From Mesostigma viride (lineage: Eukaryota > Streptophyta > Mesostigmatophyceae > Mesostigmatales > Mesostigmataceae): a stretch of 64,000 bases of DNA. Below, piece by piece: positions 1 through 19,300 of the stretch (the stretch's first letter is position 1; each line of letters starts with the position of its first letter). A model generated the notes under the pieces. That model had not been told where the DNA came from, made no database searches, and was given only the letters and a program-made list of their open reading frames with translations. The translations under genes were made by a program, and so were the position numbers. The DNA lies in contig RPFO01000026.1 of NCBI GenBank assembly GCA_009746045.1, positions 5,020,205 to 5,084,204 on the forward strand, given 5' to 3'.

Positions 1-1506
1 GGGAGGGAGGGAGGGAGGGAGGGAGGAGGAGGGAGGGAGGGAGAGGAGGGAGGAGGGAGGGAGGGAGGGAGGGAGGGAGGGAGGGAGGGGGAGGGAGGGA
101 GGGAGGGAGGGAGGGAGGGGGAGGGAGGGAGGGAGGGAGGGAGGGAGGGAGGGAGGGAGGGAGGAGGGAGGGAGGGAGGGAGGAGGGAGGGAGGGAGGAG
201 GGAGGAGGGAGGGAGGGAGGGAGGGAGGGAGGGAGGGAGGGAGGGAGGGAGGGAGGGAGGGAGGAGGGAGGGAGGAGGGAGGGAGGGAGGAGGGAGGGAG
301 GGAGGGAGGGAGGGAGGAGGGAGGGAGGGAGGGAGGGAGGGAGGGAGGGAGGGAGGGAGGGAGGGAGGGAGGGAGGGAGGGGGAGGGAGGGAGGGAGGGA
401 GGAGGGAGGGAGGGAGGGAGGGAGGGAGGAGGAGGGAGGAGGAGGGAGGGAGGGAGGAGGGAGGGAGGGAGGGAGGGAGGGAGGGAGGAGGGAGGAGGGA
501 GGGAGGGAGGGAGGGAGGGAGGGAGGGAGGGAGGGAGGAGGGAGGGAGGGAGGGAGGGAGGGAGGGAGGAGGGAGGGAGGGAGGGAGGGAGGGAGGGAGG
601 GAGGGAGGGAGGGAGGGAGGGAGGAGGGAGGGAGGGAGGGAGGGAGGGAGGGAGGGAGGGAGGGAGGGAGGGAGGGAGGGAGGGAGGGAGGGAGGGAGGG
701 GGAGGGAGGGAGGGAGGGAGGGAGGGAGGGAGGGAGGGAGGAGGGAGGGAGGGAGGGAGGGAGGGAGGGAGGAGGGAGGGAGGGAGGGAGGAGGGAGGGA
801 GGGAGGGAGGGAGGGAGGGAGGGAGGGAGGGAGGGAGGGAGGAGGAGGGAGGGAGGGAGGGAGGGAGGGAGGGAGGAGGGAGGGAGGGAGGGAGGGAGGG
901 AGGGAGGGAGGAGGGAGGGAGGGAGGGAGGAGGAGGGAGGGAGGGAGGGAGGAGGGAGGGAGGAGGGAGGGAGGGAGGGAGGAGGGAGGGAGGGAGGGAG
1001 GAGGGAGGGAGGGAGGGAGGGAGGGAGGGAGGAGGGAGGGAGGGAGGGAGGGAGGGAGGGAGGAGGGAGGGAGGGAGGGAGGGAGGGAGGAGGGAGGGAG
1101 GGAGGGAGGGAGGAGGGAGGGAGGGAGGGAGGGAGGGAGGAGGAGGGAGGGAGGGAGGGAGGGAGGGAGGGAGGGAGGGAGAGGGAGGGAGGGAGGGAGG
1201 GAGGGAGGAGGGAGGAGGGAGGGAGGGAGGGAGGAGGAGGGGAGGGAGGGAGGGAGGGAGGGAGGGAGGGAGGGAGGGAGGGAGGGAGGGAGGAGGGAGG
1301 GAGGGAGGGAGGGAGGGAGGGAGGGAGGGAGGGAGGGAGGGAGGGAGGGAGGGAGGGAGGGAGGAGGGAGGGAGGAGGGAGGGAGGGAGGGAGGGAGGGA
1401 GGGAGGGAGGGAGGGAGGGAGGGAGGGAGGAGGGAGGGAGGGAGGGAGGGAGGGAGGGAGGGAGGGAGGGAGGGAGGGAGGGAGGGAGGGAGGGAGGGAG
1501 GGAGGG
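1..1506. repeat. GGGA/GGA purine-strand array
   Basis: The + strand is almost purely G and A, mostly GGGA units with scattered GGA and GGGGA interruptions. It is open at the left edge, so its true length is unknown. Long homopurine-homopyrimidine tracts with regular G-runs can form triplex or G-quadruplex structures (known property; not tested here). No gene is visible. Confidence 0.97.
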
Positions 1507-1512
1507 TATGTA

Positions 1513-1865
<353 letters not shown>

Positions 1866-1895
1866 CTACGTGTATGCATGGGTGGGTGGATACAT

Positions 1896-1975
1896 GTGTA
1901 TGTGTGTGTGTGTGTGTGTGGGTAAGGGATCGACGTGTGTGTGTGTGTGTATGTGTGTGTGTGTGTGCTTCTCTG
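1896..1975. repeat. GT dinucleotide tract, interrupted
   Basis: Two GT runs are separated by a short unique stretch containing GGGATCGACG. Confidence 0.9.
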
Positions 1976-2245
1976 CTTAGGCGTTGGAGCACACGCATGC
2001 ACTGGAGGAAGGGGGTGATGAAAACCCAGACCAACTGTCGCGCCCACCCCTCCACCTTCACCAAGCGTAAGGCCAAGCGTGCCATGGGGGTAGGGTAGCG
2101 GACGCAAGTCACCAACGTCAGGGTGCTCACCAGGCTGGTGGATGAGAAGATGGGGGCAGGCCCCTGTCAGATGCAGAGAAGAAGAAAAGGAAAAGGATGC
2201 AGCAGGGCCGTGAGAACGTGCCCCCGGGTGTGGCATTAGCCACTA
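1976..2245 (+). other. GC-rich unique block, possible 3' exon of an unseen gene
   Basis: This 270-bp block lies between the GT tract and the satellite. A pyrimidine-rich CTTCTCTGCTTAG just before it resembles a 3' splice site. One frame reads [18 protein letters not shown] to a stop at the GCG TAA near 2,067. Another is rich in Lys/Arg and stops at 2,098. I recognise no family. It may be the last exon of a gene whose body lies left of the window, or unrelated sequence. Confidence 0.25.
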
Positions 2246-2309
2246 TATAGCTAGCTAGCTGGCTAGAGCTGTGTTATTAATGCATTGTACTATAGGCATG
2301 TGCCCCCAA

Positions 2310-3190
2310 GTATGCCTTCCTGCATTGTAAATATGATGCATAATGTAATGATGTGTTGTTTGGAACCTTCTGTACACCAAGGTGGAATGATTGCCATGAA
2401 ACCCTTGTAAGAACAATAGAAAGCTGCTTTTTCTGTGGTATTTATGCTAGCATCTGTCACCAATTTGTCATCCAACCAGCCTGAAGCTTTGTGGGCAGGC
2501 TGCATGGGATGTGTTTCGAACATGTGCCAAGTTCCAGGTCCAACTGAGTTCATTTGATGTCATTATATATGCACATGTGTGATGAAACCCTTGGAAAACC
2601 ATGAAAAACTGCATTTTTGTGGTATTTATGCTAGCATTTGTCACCAGTTTGTCATCCAACCAGCCTGAAGCTTTGTGGGCAGGCTGCATGGGATGTGTTT
2701 CGAACATGTGCCAAGTCCCAGGTCCAACTGAGTTCATTTGATGTCATTATATATGCAAATGTGTGATGAAACCCTTGGAAAACCATGAAAAACTGCATTT
2801 TTGTGGTGTTTATGCTAGCATCTGTCACCAATTTGTCATCCAACCAGCCTGAAACTTTGTGGGCATGCTGCATGGGATGTGTTTAGAACATATGCAAAGT
2901 TCCACGCCCAACTGAGTTCATTTGGTGTCATTATATATGCATATGTGTGATGAAACCCTTGGAAAACCCTGAAAAACTGCATTTTGGGGGTATTTATGCT
3001 AGCATCTGTCACCATTTTGTGATCCAACCAGCCTGAAACTTTGTGGGCATGCTGCATGGGATGTGTTTATAACATGTGCAAAGTTATAGCCCCAACTGAG
3101 TTCATTTAGTGTCATTCATATAGGCATGCATGCCAGAAAGTGCTAAAAGTGCGGTATTTTATGCTAGCAAATGTCACCATGTTACCATGG
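2310..3190. repeat. 184-bp satellite array, about five monomers
   Basis: The motif GATGAAACCCTTGG recurs at 2,582, 2,766 and 2,950, giving a 184-bp period. More diverged monomers lie at each end. Each monomer holds a conserved box, TTTATGCTAGCA followed by TGTCAC. The array is AT-richer than nearby genes. The same box occurs, reverse-complemented, in the array at 27,060-27,800. Confidence 0.9.
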
Positions 3191-3505
3191 TGCCGACTCC
3201 CAAAAAATTTTTTGACCACATGGCATCATAAGATATCTGATTAGGTACCTTGGTGCCAAAGTTGAGGCCAAACTGACTATTAGCCTATCTTGAAATAATT
3301 ACCAGGGAACCAAAACGCGTTTTTGGATTGATGTGTGTTCCCCGGCATGACGTGGTTACGTCACCTCATTTTTGTCCTGTTCGGACGCCATGGCGTCCTA
3401 TTCCCGACGTAAAATCTGAGAAAGCGATCTGTGATATATTAGTCGGCCATAAAACAATGTGAGCTTAACGTAGATACGGCAATCTATCTTACGATCCTCA
3501 TCAGG

Positions 3506-10566
<7,061 letters not shown>

Positions 10567-10659
10567 ACTGCGATTCCACAATGCAGTTGTTCGCGCTCAA
10601 TTTGTAAATAAATTGCTTTATATAGATTATTACAGGGGGCACTGGGTAATAAAATAATC

Positions 10660-10860
10660 AATTAACTACGCACGGTCCCGTTGGGGACACGCGGAGCACG
10701 TGTAGTGAGCACTTTACATCCCTGTATGTTGCACTCTAAGATGGAATGGGGCAGATCGAGATATCCGTCTTCCCTCATGCCTGGACGCAAGCCACAGCTG
10801 GTATCAACTACTCACGGGGAGACCTTGGTGTGTGGGAGCACTAAAGCTGGGGTATGCGGC
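10660..10860 (-). mobile_element. 3' end of a LINE/SINE-like element, minus orientation
   Basis: It starts with a variant of the conserved 3' hairpin (CCCGTTGGGGACACGCGGAG at 10,676). It continues with CACTTTACATCCCTGT and CTTCCCTCATGCC, matching in order the element beginning at 25,550 and the inverted copy ending near 58,597. Confidence 0.6.
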
Positions 10861-11099
10861 AGTGACATATGGCGGATGCGTGCATGCATGCATGGGCGGG
10901 AACATGCTTGAGATATGTTCTGAAGATTGAAGTGTGCGGGATCGGCAGGCGCTCGAGTGCCTGGGCTTGAGGCCCAACTACTGATATAGCCGGTAGTATG
11001 CTGAGCCATGCAGGGGCCGGTTGTGGGTGAATCGGACCGGCCTGGGTATGCCCCTCCGCTGCCACCTGCGGTGGCATGCACGCCGGGGTTGGCCGGTCG

Positions 11100-13062
11100 A
11101 TCCGAGCCTTCTTTCTTGTCCCCAGGGCTACTGCGCCGATGAGGATTACATCAAGGAGACAAAAAGGATTACATGGTTGGTGCCCTTCGTGGCTTGCTAG
11201 CCGATATAAATGACATGCCCCCCTTCGCTGCAGCAGAATTTGATATGACGCTGTCAAGCGCCTTCGCTTTGATGAGGCTGTTGGTGCTGACAACCTGCCT
11301 GCAGCTGTGGTTAAGTGCTTTGAGGATGCATGAGTATGCATCGATCGTGCGGTTCCTTATAGACTTCTGCAACCAGCTTTTGCTGCCTGATGGTATAACC
11401 CCCCCGCTGCCTGGCAACATGCATGCCCTCCGTGTCATGATCTACAAGAACAAAGGACGTACTCCGCATTGCCGACCCGGGCAATCATGTACCGAGGTGT
11501 TTGCCTTCAAAGTGCTGCGCTTATAAGTTTTTCATATGAGCTAGGATGGTCCTTAACCAGCTCCGGCTTGCCTTATAGATGAGCACTTAGGGCAGACCCA
11601 GATGGGCTTCGATCCGCCGCGGCCGGCCGTAATACATGTTATGGACGTCTTTCAGCTGCACGCCGGCTTCGATCAGACGTGGCCAGGAAGCAGCTCCGGG
11701 CTATAAGCCCGGGTGAGCTAGTAAGTTGCCCCTGTCCCCTTGGTCCTCGTGGATTATGTCAAGGCCTTTGACTCAGTATATTCTGGCCTGCCCTTTGAAA
11801 TATGCTTGCTCTCTACCGGGTTCCCAAGCCGTTGCGCGCAGTTGCTGCGCCCTTCGCAAGTTGTATGAGGGGTCTACGGCATCAGTCCCGGGGCCGTACG
11901 TCGTATGGCACCATGCACCCGGCCGCCCTTGCCCCCTCCCAACAGCCCTGGGCTGGTTACGTGGCAAGGTTGTGTTCTGTCATGCGCCATATCAAGGAGA
12001 CAACCATGTATCTGAATATTGATCATTGTCATGCATGGACTACGCCGGTCATGCGAATGGTGTGCGCCTGCTTCACCAGTGTTGTAGAGCATGCGCCTGG
12101 CCTAACTAGTCAGTCACAATGATCAAATACCCCAGCACGAGTCCATCCGGCAATGCGGATGGGATCGACGGAATACCGCCTGGCAGAATTGATCTACGCC
12201 GATGAGACCACTCTCGATCATCGAGGATACCGAGCATGTCCAGCTCTGGTTTGACTGCCTGGCCCTGGTTCCAAGCACGCACTGTTGGCCTGGAAATCAG
12301 CAAGAAGACTGAGGCGATATTGGGCCATTGGGCTTGACGTACGTACGGTCGCCCCCCACCGCGTTTACACGTGGAAGGCACAGCGGTTGATCCCTACACA
12401 GAGTGTTTTTAACTCTTGGGCAGTTGGCTTCCTAGCAGTCTAGCACCAAGGATGACATCGACACACGCCGGCAGAGGACTTTGCGTAAAGGCGTGGACAC
12501 GTGCCGGCATAGGACTTTGCGTAAATTATGGACAGAGTGTGGCATGCCAATTAAGCACCTGGGCGCTGGCCGGAAACGGGATCTTTTCAAGCTACTAGGT
12601 TCTTGTTCTTACTATTCTGCAACCTATGGGGCAGAACGGAAGCCTGGACACTCACTGAACATCTAGAGTCCAGATTGAACGATTACTGGCCGGGCCCCGT
12701 GATGTTAGATGCCGCAAGGCCCGCACCTTCAAAGAGCAGCTAGTAGAGGACATGGGGGGCCTAGGCCTCTCCGTGATTTGGAAGAAGATGATGGACACGG
12801 CCAAGTGGGCCCAGGTCATAGAGGACAACGAGCCCCCCCCCCCGTGGGGAAGCGCCTGCGTGTGCAAGCCCGCGGGAGGCACGCCAGACAGCTCCCCTAG
12901 GGTAGCGTGTTGTTTAGATAGATCTATGCTGTAGTTAGTGATGTTGTTTAGATGGATGTTAATCGTAGGTAGCTGATGTAGATAGATTAGACCGGTAGGA
13001 CTGTTTGCACCCATCCATCCATCGGGGTTAATGCTCCGTGACTCTCCAACGGGAGCACGAGT
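11100..13062 (+). mobile_element. degenerate non-LTR retrotransposon (LINE) reverse-transcriptase remnant
   Basis: Frames are broken, but reverse-transcriptase landmarks appear in order on the + strand. VMIYKNKG (about 11,437) matches the fingers-region start of LINE RT. DYVKAFDSV (about 11,750) is motif A. LIYADETTL (about 12,190) is motif C with YADD changed to YADE. A C-terminal stretch with GGLGLSVIWKKMMDTAKW (about 12,750) follows. It ends at the hairpin sequence near 13,032-13,062 and a TAATTAAT-rich tail. Stops and frame changes make this a dead copy. It sits tail to tail between the phosphatase and isocitrate lyase genes. Confidence 0.75.
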
Positions 13063-13825
13063 CTAATTAACTAATTAATTAATAATACATTCATGTATGC
13101 GCTCAGAAATAGTTGTCTCACTTAATGTGTGCACTTTTTCAGTCATGGGGTATGAAAAGAATAAGCTTGGCGCTTCAATTAGAAAGAGCATATAGTAAAA
13201 ATAAATGATGAAATTTACGTAAAAAATATACAAGATAAGTCCATTGACACGGGCATGCTCATGAAGCTGCCGCGGCCTTTGGAGCCTCCCACAATTGCGG
13301 GCGGCACTGTCGACACCAGTTCACGCGCACACTCCAATCGAACAACAGGGTGACTTCTATCAAAGCTGCAGAGTACAGCCCAAAGAAATCTCAATCTCCC
13401 TACCACGGACAAAACTTTTTCTCCCGGGTGGTCACACCAAAACAGATGATCCCATACCAGGAACGAAAAAGGATTGGAACTGGTTTACATAGATATCTAC
13501 AAGGGTCGAGCAACCCCCTGATCTGGACTGGCAAGCGCTGACAAAGGAGACCCTGCCTGAACCAACAGGGGACCCTCATGTCGCCGGCTGACCACGCCAG
13601 GCACACAGGAACATCACTACCATGACTGCCAAGCTCTGACATTTGGCCCCCCGCCAAAAGTCCGGCTCCGGAAAACCTTTCCAGGCTATAAAAGGCTGCC
13701 AGCCAGGACACGGCCAGCAACATGCGGGCTGCCATTCCACGCCCATTTTACTCCGCAGGCCCCCCTTCACTTTCCTCCCCCAGACCCGTCCACTGCCGAA
13801 CCAAGACAGGCTTGGTCACTGACAT
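13063..13825. other. 3' flank of isocitrate lyase, no gene seen
   Basis: Non-repetitive sequence with AT-rich left part (13,063-13,250). It probably holds the isocitrate lyase 3' UTR; no convincing ORF or RNA gene. Confidence 0.5.
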
Positions 13826-14117
13826 TTACGCCACTTCGACCACGGGCTTCACCGCGCTGTGGGCCATCGCCTTCTTGGCCTTGAACTGGTCTTCTTCTGT
13901 CGAGCCCTTGAGGGCCGTCGTTGACGACTGGCCGCCCGCAACCGCGAGGCTAACTTTGTCAAAGTAACCCGTCCCGACCTCCCGCTGGTGCTTGGTCGCC
14001 GTGTACCCGTCAGCCTCGGCCTCAAACTCGGCCTCCTGGAGGAGCGAGTAGGCCGACATGGCGTCCTTGGCATACCCCTGCGCGAGCTTGAACATGTGGT
14101 AGTTGAGGCAGTGGAAC

Positions 14118-14152
<35 letters not shown>

Positions 14153-15712
14153 GTCCGCGATGCGCTGCTGGAAGGTGGCGATCTCCTGGTCGGTCAGCTT
14201 GGCCTTCCAGTTGAACGACGGCGAGCAGTTATAGGCCATGAGCTTGCCGGGGAACTTTGCGTGGATGGCATCGGCGAACTTCTTGGCATCAGCCAGGTTG
14301 GGCTCCGACGTCTCCCACCAGATCAGGTCGGCATACGGGGCAAACGCAAGCCCACGCTCAATGCAGTAGTCGACCCCCTTCCCATCCTTGATCCGGTAGA
14401 AGCCCTCAGGCGTGCGCTCCCCCGTGATGAACGGGTGGTCCCGCTCGTCGATGTCTGATGTGAGCAGCTTGGCCGCTTGCGCGTCGGTGCGGGCGACGAT
14501 GATGGTGGGCACGCCCATGGTGTCGGCAGCGAGCCGCGCCGCATTGAGCGTGCGGATGAACTGTTTCGTGAGGATGAGGGCAGATTGGGGTCGGGGCAGA
14601 CGCAAAGTGGGGGGAGGGCGCAGCACGCAAAGGAAAAGAGACGGCAGGATTCGTGTAAGTGACGTAATTTGATGGCAACCAAAGATTTGCGCAGTAAGGT
14701 GGATAGAGAAAGCAAGCATTCGAATGACAGGAACGAACGATCTGCTAGCGCCTCTAGGCAACACGCTCAGTAAAGCTTTGAAAGCAGGTCTAGTTGCGAC
14801 AGAATGACTAGACAAGAGGGAAATGGCAAAGCAAGCATACCTGTTGGATTGGGATGAGTACTTTCCCGCCCAGGTGGCCGCACTTCTTCTCGCTAGCCAG
14901 CTGGTCCTCAAAGTGGACGCCCGAGGCACCGGCCTCGATGTAAGCCTTCATGATCTCAAACGCGTTAAGGGGGCCACCGAAACCGGCCTCTGCGTCCGCG
15001 ACGATGGGCGCAAAGTAGTCGATCTCCTTCCCCTTGTGCTTGCCGTCCATCTTCTCCATGTGCTGGATCTCGTCCGCACGCTTGAACGTGTTGTTGATGC
15101 GCTGACACAGAGCGGGGCCGCTGTTGGCTGGGTAAAGGCTCTGATCGGGGTACATCTGGCCGGAGACGTTGCTATCAGCGGCGACTTGCCAGCCCGAAAG
15201 ATAGATGGCCTTCAGCCCTGCCTTGACCATTTGCATAGCCTGCAAGACGACAAAGGTGATAGGCGAGAGCGTGGCGAGATGTCGTCAGTAAAAGAACCGA
15301 ACATTTTCCGCCAAATTAGCAGCCAAAACAAAACATGGACATCTGACTGTCTACCTGTAGAGTTCTTAATGGCTAGCGTCAAAGAAACGGGTTGCATGTG
15401 CAACCAAAAGGAATCTTCAAAGGAAGCCCAGAGGAAAAGAGATCACTGGCGATAAACATCCTCAAGCATTGCCTACAATTCCCGCGGCAAAATGGCACAG
15501 AGGCAAAGAATTCATACCTGATTTCCGCTAAGCGCGCCCAGGGCCGGGACGTGAGATTCTTCATGGAGCAAACGCCACAGCTTCTCCGCTCCACGCTTGG
15601 CGAGCGTGTGCTCGATGTGAACGGAGCCGCGCAGGCGCTCCACATCCTTCTCGGTATAATCGCGCACGATGCCCTTGAAGCGGGCAGGCAGAGCGCTGGA
15701 CTCCATCGACAT
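13826..15712 (-). CDS. ICL: isocitrate lyase (3 exons)
   Basis: Exons 15712-15518, 15239-14841 and 14560-13826 join in phase to a 442-aa protein. It cleaves isocitrate to glyoxylate and succinate in the glyoxylate cycle, allowing growth on acetate or lipid carbon. The N-terminal region ends LGALSGNQ and runs into the family-typical [17 protein letters not shown]. The catalytic KKCGH motif is at 183-187 with Cys185. NCSPSFNW and the C-terminal GTGYFD region are also present. The length is near that of algal and bacterial forms and shorter than the higher-plant form. The C-terminus is VVEVA, with no peroxisomal SKL-type signal, so the enzyme may be cytosolic. A TTAAAAA element near 15,863 could serve as a TATA box. 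The two introns are short (about 280 bp) and show no boundary echoes, unlike the neighbours. Confidence 0.96.
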
Positions 15713-16311
15713 TGTGTTTGCAAAAGAACTCAGAAGATGGAAGGGAATGGAACAGAACGTCTAAAGCCTGGATGCTTTGGTTGCCTTTGGGGCACTCGTC
15801 GCTGAAGTCGCTGGTGGGGGTAGCCAGTTTCTGACTTTCCACTGCCCATGTCGCGCCCTTTTTAAGCCGTGCCGCACGTTGATGACTAGGATTGACTGAC
15901 AATGGTGGCAGACAGTAACGAGTGACGCATTCCTATGCGCGACGCGCCCGGGTGCCGCGTAGGACACCACTCGGCCACGTTGGATTCGGGGCCGGCCGGA
16001 GGCGCGTTGTCAGCCACGTACCCGGCGCCACGTTGGAAACGGGACTTCGTGAAAAAATCCGGACGGGGAGGTGATGTTAGCACGTGACGCGCCCGCATTT
16101 CCTGAGGCACGCGGCCCCTGTTTGTCGCGTCGGCACCAACGAAATTCGTGCCTGTTGGACTTTTGCGACAACCAGAAAGTCCGTAGAACAGATTTTGTTT
16201 GCACACGCCCCGCCTGCCCAGAGCACAAGTGTAGAGCACACGCACGCGCGCGCACACACACACACACGCACAGCCAGCTGATACCTAGCTTCATACTCAC
16301 CGACCATAGCC
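15713..16311. promoter_or_regulatory. shared divergent promoter region of isocitrate lyase and malate synthase
   Basis: The 599 bp between the two start codons holds no other gene. GCCACGTTGGA occurs twice in the same orientation (15,974-15,984 and 16,027-16,037), each near GC-rich sequence: a candidate regulator site. TTAAAAA near 15,863 fits a TATA box for isocitrate lyase. A short CA tract at 16,254-16,266 precedes the malate synthase start. Co-regulation is inferred from pathway and geometry. Confidence 0.65.
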
Positions 16312-19300
16312 ATGTCGAGTTGTACACAAACCTGTTGTCCCTCTCTGGCCCGCGTTGAGATAACCGGTGCCATGCGCCCTGGATACGACACCATCTTGAC
16401 GCCAGCGGCGTTGAATTTCGTCGTAGACCTGTGCCGCAAATTTCGTCCTCGCGTAGAAACCATTTTGGCTCAGAGGGCTGCCGACCAGGCCCGCTACGAT
16501 GCGGGCGAGAATCCCGGCTTCTGCCCGTGCTCTCGCGATATTCGCGAGGGCGAATGGACATGCGATCCTATTCCCGCGGCGTTGCAAGACCGCCGGGTGG
16601 AAATCACCGGCCCGGTCGTGCCGACGAAGATGGTGATCAACGCTCTGAACAGCGGCGCAAAGATTTTCATGGTAATTGTTTTTGCCACAAACGACAAAGC
16701 GTAGTTATGAAAGCCTATCTATATTAGTAGTCGACTTGTTTGGGGGCGTAAGGTCAGGGTAGACATTTTTTTTGCGACGCCCGTCTGTAGCGGTAAAGGT
16801 GACGTACGCTGCTGCAGGAAAAGCGCCTGAGCACGGAAGTTGTAGTGGCCGTGAAGTGTGCTCGTTTTTTCCCTTCAAACTTATTTGTCCCAGTGATCGG
16901 CCGGAGCGGGTGAGGCCGCGCTCGTGTGCATGCACTCGGGGCTAGCGCTGTATGACATCGATTGCTGCCGTCGCCTGCGTGGACGTGTGGTACAGGCGGA
17001 CTTCGAAGATTCTCTGGCCCCGACTTGGGCGAACCTGATGGATGGGCAAATCAACCTTAAGGCTGCGGTGAACCGGACGATCCAGGTATGCACACTTCAT
17101 CGAACCATAACGTAAAATACTCAGATATGCATCCATGCAGCGTGCAAGTATGACAAGTCTCGAGATGTGCTCCTCGTTACTCATGCTGCATGCCACAGTG
17201 CCACGTTGAAGGGCATCACATTCTTTTCAGTTTGTTGTGGGATCAAGCTGCTTAAACCAGCCACCCACCGTGCTGGGTTTCTGGTGGGAGAGTGGGCAGG
17301 CCTGATATTTGTGTGTGGTTGTTGCTTCTTTCACTGCCCGGAAACGTTGGCGCTTTGACAGATGGCATCTTTACTTTGCCAAGGAGACTTCAGTTCTTTT
17401 GCAATCTTGGCAGCCTCCATCATTGGTGTGGCAGTTGGTCATTGACTGGCTCTCTACGAGCTCCCTCCCCCATAGTTATGGGTACCCCGGCCATCTTCTC
17501 TAGTACTTACTTTAAAGGGGCTGTGTTTCATTTTATGAACCTAATCATGACGTTCCTCCACCGCTATACCCCATCACTTGTTGTGTGAAGCCCCTGAGGC
17601 TCAGGAGGAGGAACCCCCACGCTGCGACCACATATTTATAAAACTAAAACACCGTCCACCACACCCCTCCCCTGCTCTCATCCTACTCATAACACCACTC
17701 CCCTGGTGCCATCCTACTCATAACACCACTCCCCTGGTGCCATCCTACTCATAACACCACTCCCCTGCTGCCATCCTACTCATAACACCACTCCCCTGCT
17801 GCCATCCTACTCAGAACACCACTCCCCTGCTGCCACCTGACTCATAACACCACTCCCCTGCTGCCATCCTACTCATAACACCACTCCCCTGCTGCCATCC
17901 TACTCATAACACCACTCCCCTGCTGCCATCCTACTCAGAACACCACTCCCCTGCTGCCATCCTACTCATAACACCACTCCCCTGCTGCCATCCGACTCAT
18001 AACACCACTCCCCTGCTGCCATCCGGCTCATAACACCACTCCCCTGCTGCCATCCGACTCATAACACCACTCCCCTGCTGCCATCCGACTCATAACACCA
18101 CTCCACTGCTGCCATCCGACTCATAACACCACTCCCCTGCTGCCATCCGGCTCATAACACCACTCCCCTGCTGCCATCCGACTCATAACCTTCATCTGCA
18201 GCTCATTGACCAAACACACACCCCCAGGAGGCTGACCCCCATGCATATATATTCGCCTCGTATTGCACCAACACTAAACCCCATTCGTATAAACCCGCAT
18301 TGCTCCTGTACAACCCTCCCAGGAAGTCGGCTTCGCGCGCGATGGCACATGACCCTGACACTCGACCCCGCTTTTTGGTTACCCCCCCACATTTGTTCAA
18401 CAGGAGGCGGACCCCACGCGCAACCGCATGTATAAGCTTAAGTCGCCCGCCGAGACCGCGGTGCTGCTCGTGCGCCCCCGTGGGTGGCACCTGCCCGAGG
18501 CGCATCTGATGGTCGACGGCAAGCCCTGCCCAGGGTCCCTCTTCGACTTCGGCCTCTACTTCTTCCACAACCACGCCGTGTTCCGCGCGTCCCACGGGTG
18601 GACCGGGCCCTACTTCTACCTGCCCAAGATGGAGCATTCGCGCGAGGCGCAGCTGTGGGATGACGTCTTTGTGTACTCGCAGGTGGGTGCATGATGGTTT
18701 TGTGTATAGGGTGCATATAGGCAGGTGGGTGAGTGTATCCGCAGGTGGGTGCTTAGCATAGGGTGGGTGCATCATGGGGGGTGCATGACGGCTTTGAGGG
18801 CAGCAGGTGGGTGAATGGCTTGTCTTTCGTCTTCGTGTGCGGTTGTGGGGCGATGTGTTCGTTTATTTGCAGGTAGGGGGGGTGGCATGGGGAGCGTTGG
18901 GTAAGATGACGTGTTTGTTTGCGCCAGATTGGTGGGTGGATGCGTGGGGGGTGAGGGGTAGGTAGGTAGATTGTATTTGCCTACACACAGGTGCCTGGAC
19001 TGTGTGATGATTGTGGACAGAAGTGGGGGCACCTGGGCATGGAGGGGTCGGGGGTGGGTGGGGTGGGTGGGGGGTAGCCACAGTCTGTCAAATCACCCCA
19101 CAAGCTCGGTCTTCCCACGTCCTGGATTTTGGTAATAACATGCACCTGTACGGACATGCAGAAACAGACAATGGCGAACTGGTCAGTGAAAATAATTTCT
19201 GGAGTCGTATTGAAGTTTGTGAGAAGCCGTCGGTTGATTGTCCCTCGATCTGCCTCTAGAATCCTACGTCGCTTTGCATGTGCACGCATTCACGCGATTA

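Noticed and set aside
1-1506. Telomere or subtelomere end
   Set aside because: GGGA/GGA units are not a known green-lineage telomere motif (TTTAGGG or TTTTAGGG), and no degenerate TTTAGGG run was seen.
13988-14458. 156-aa plus-strand ORF
   Set aside because: Antisense shadow of isocitrate lyase exon 3, which has strong homology.
18203-18775. 190-aa minus-strand ORF
   Set aside because: Antisense to malate synthase exon 3; no independent family features.
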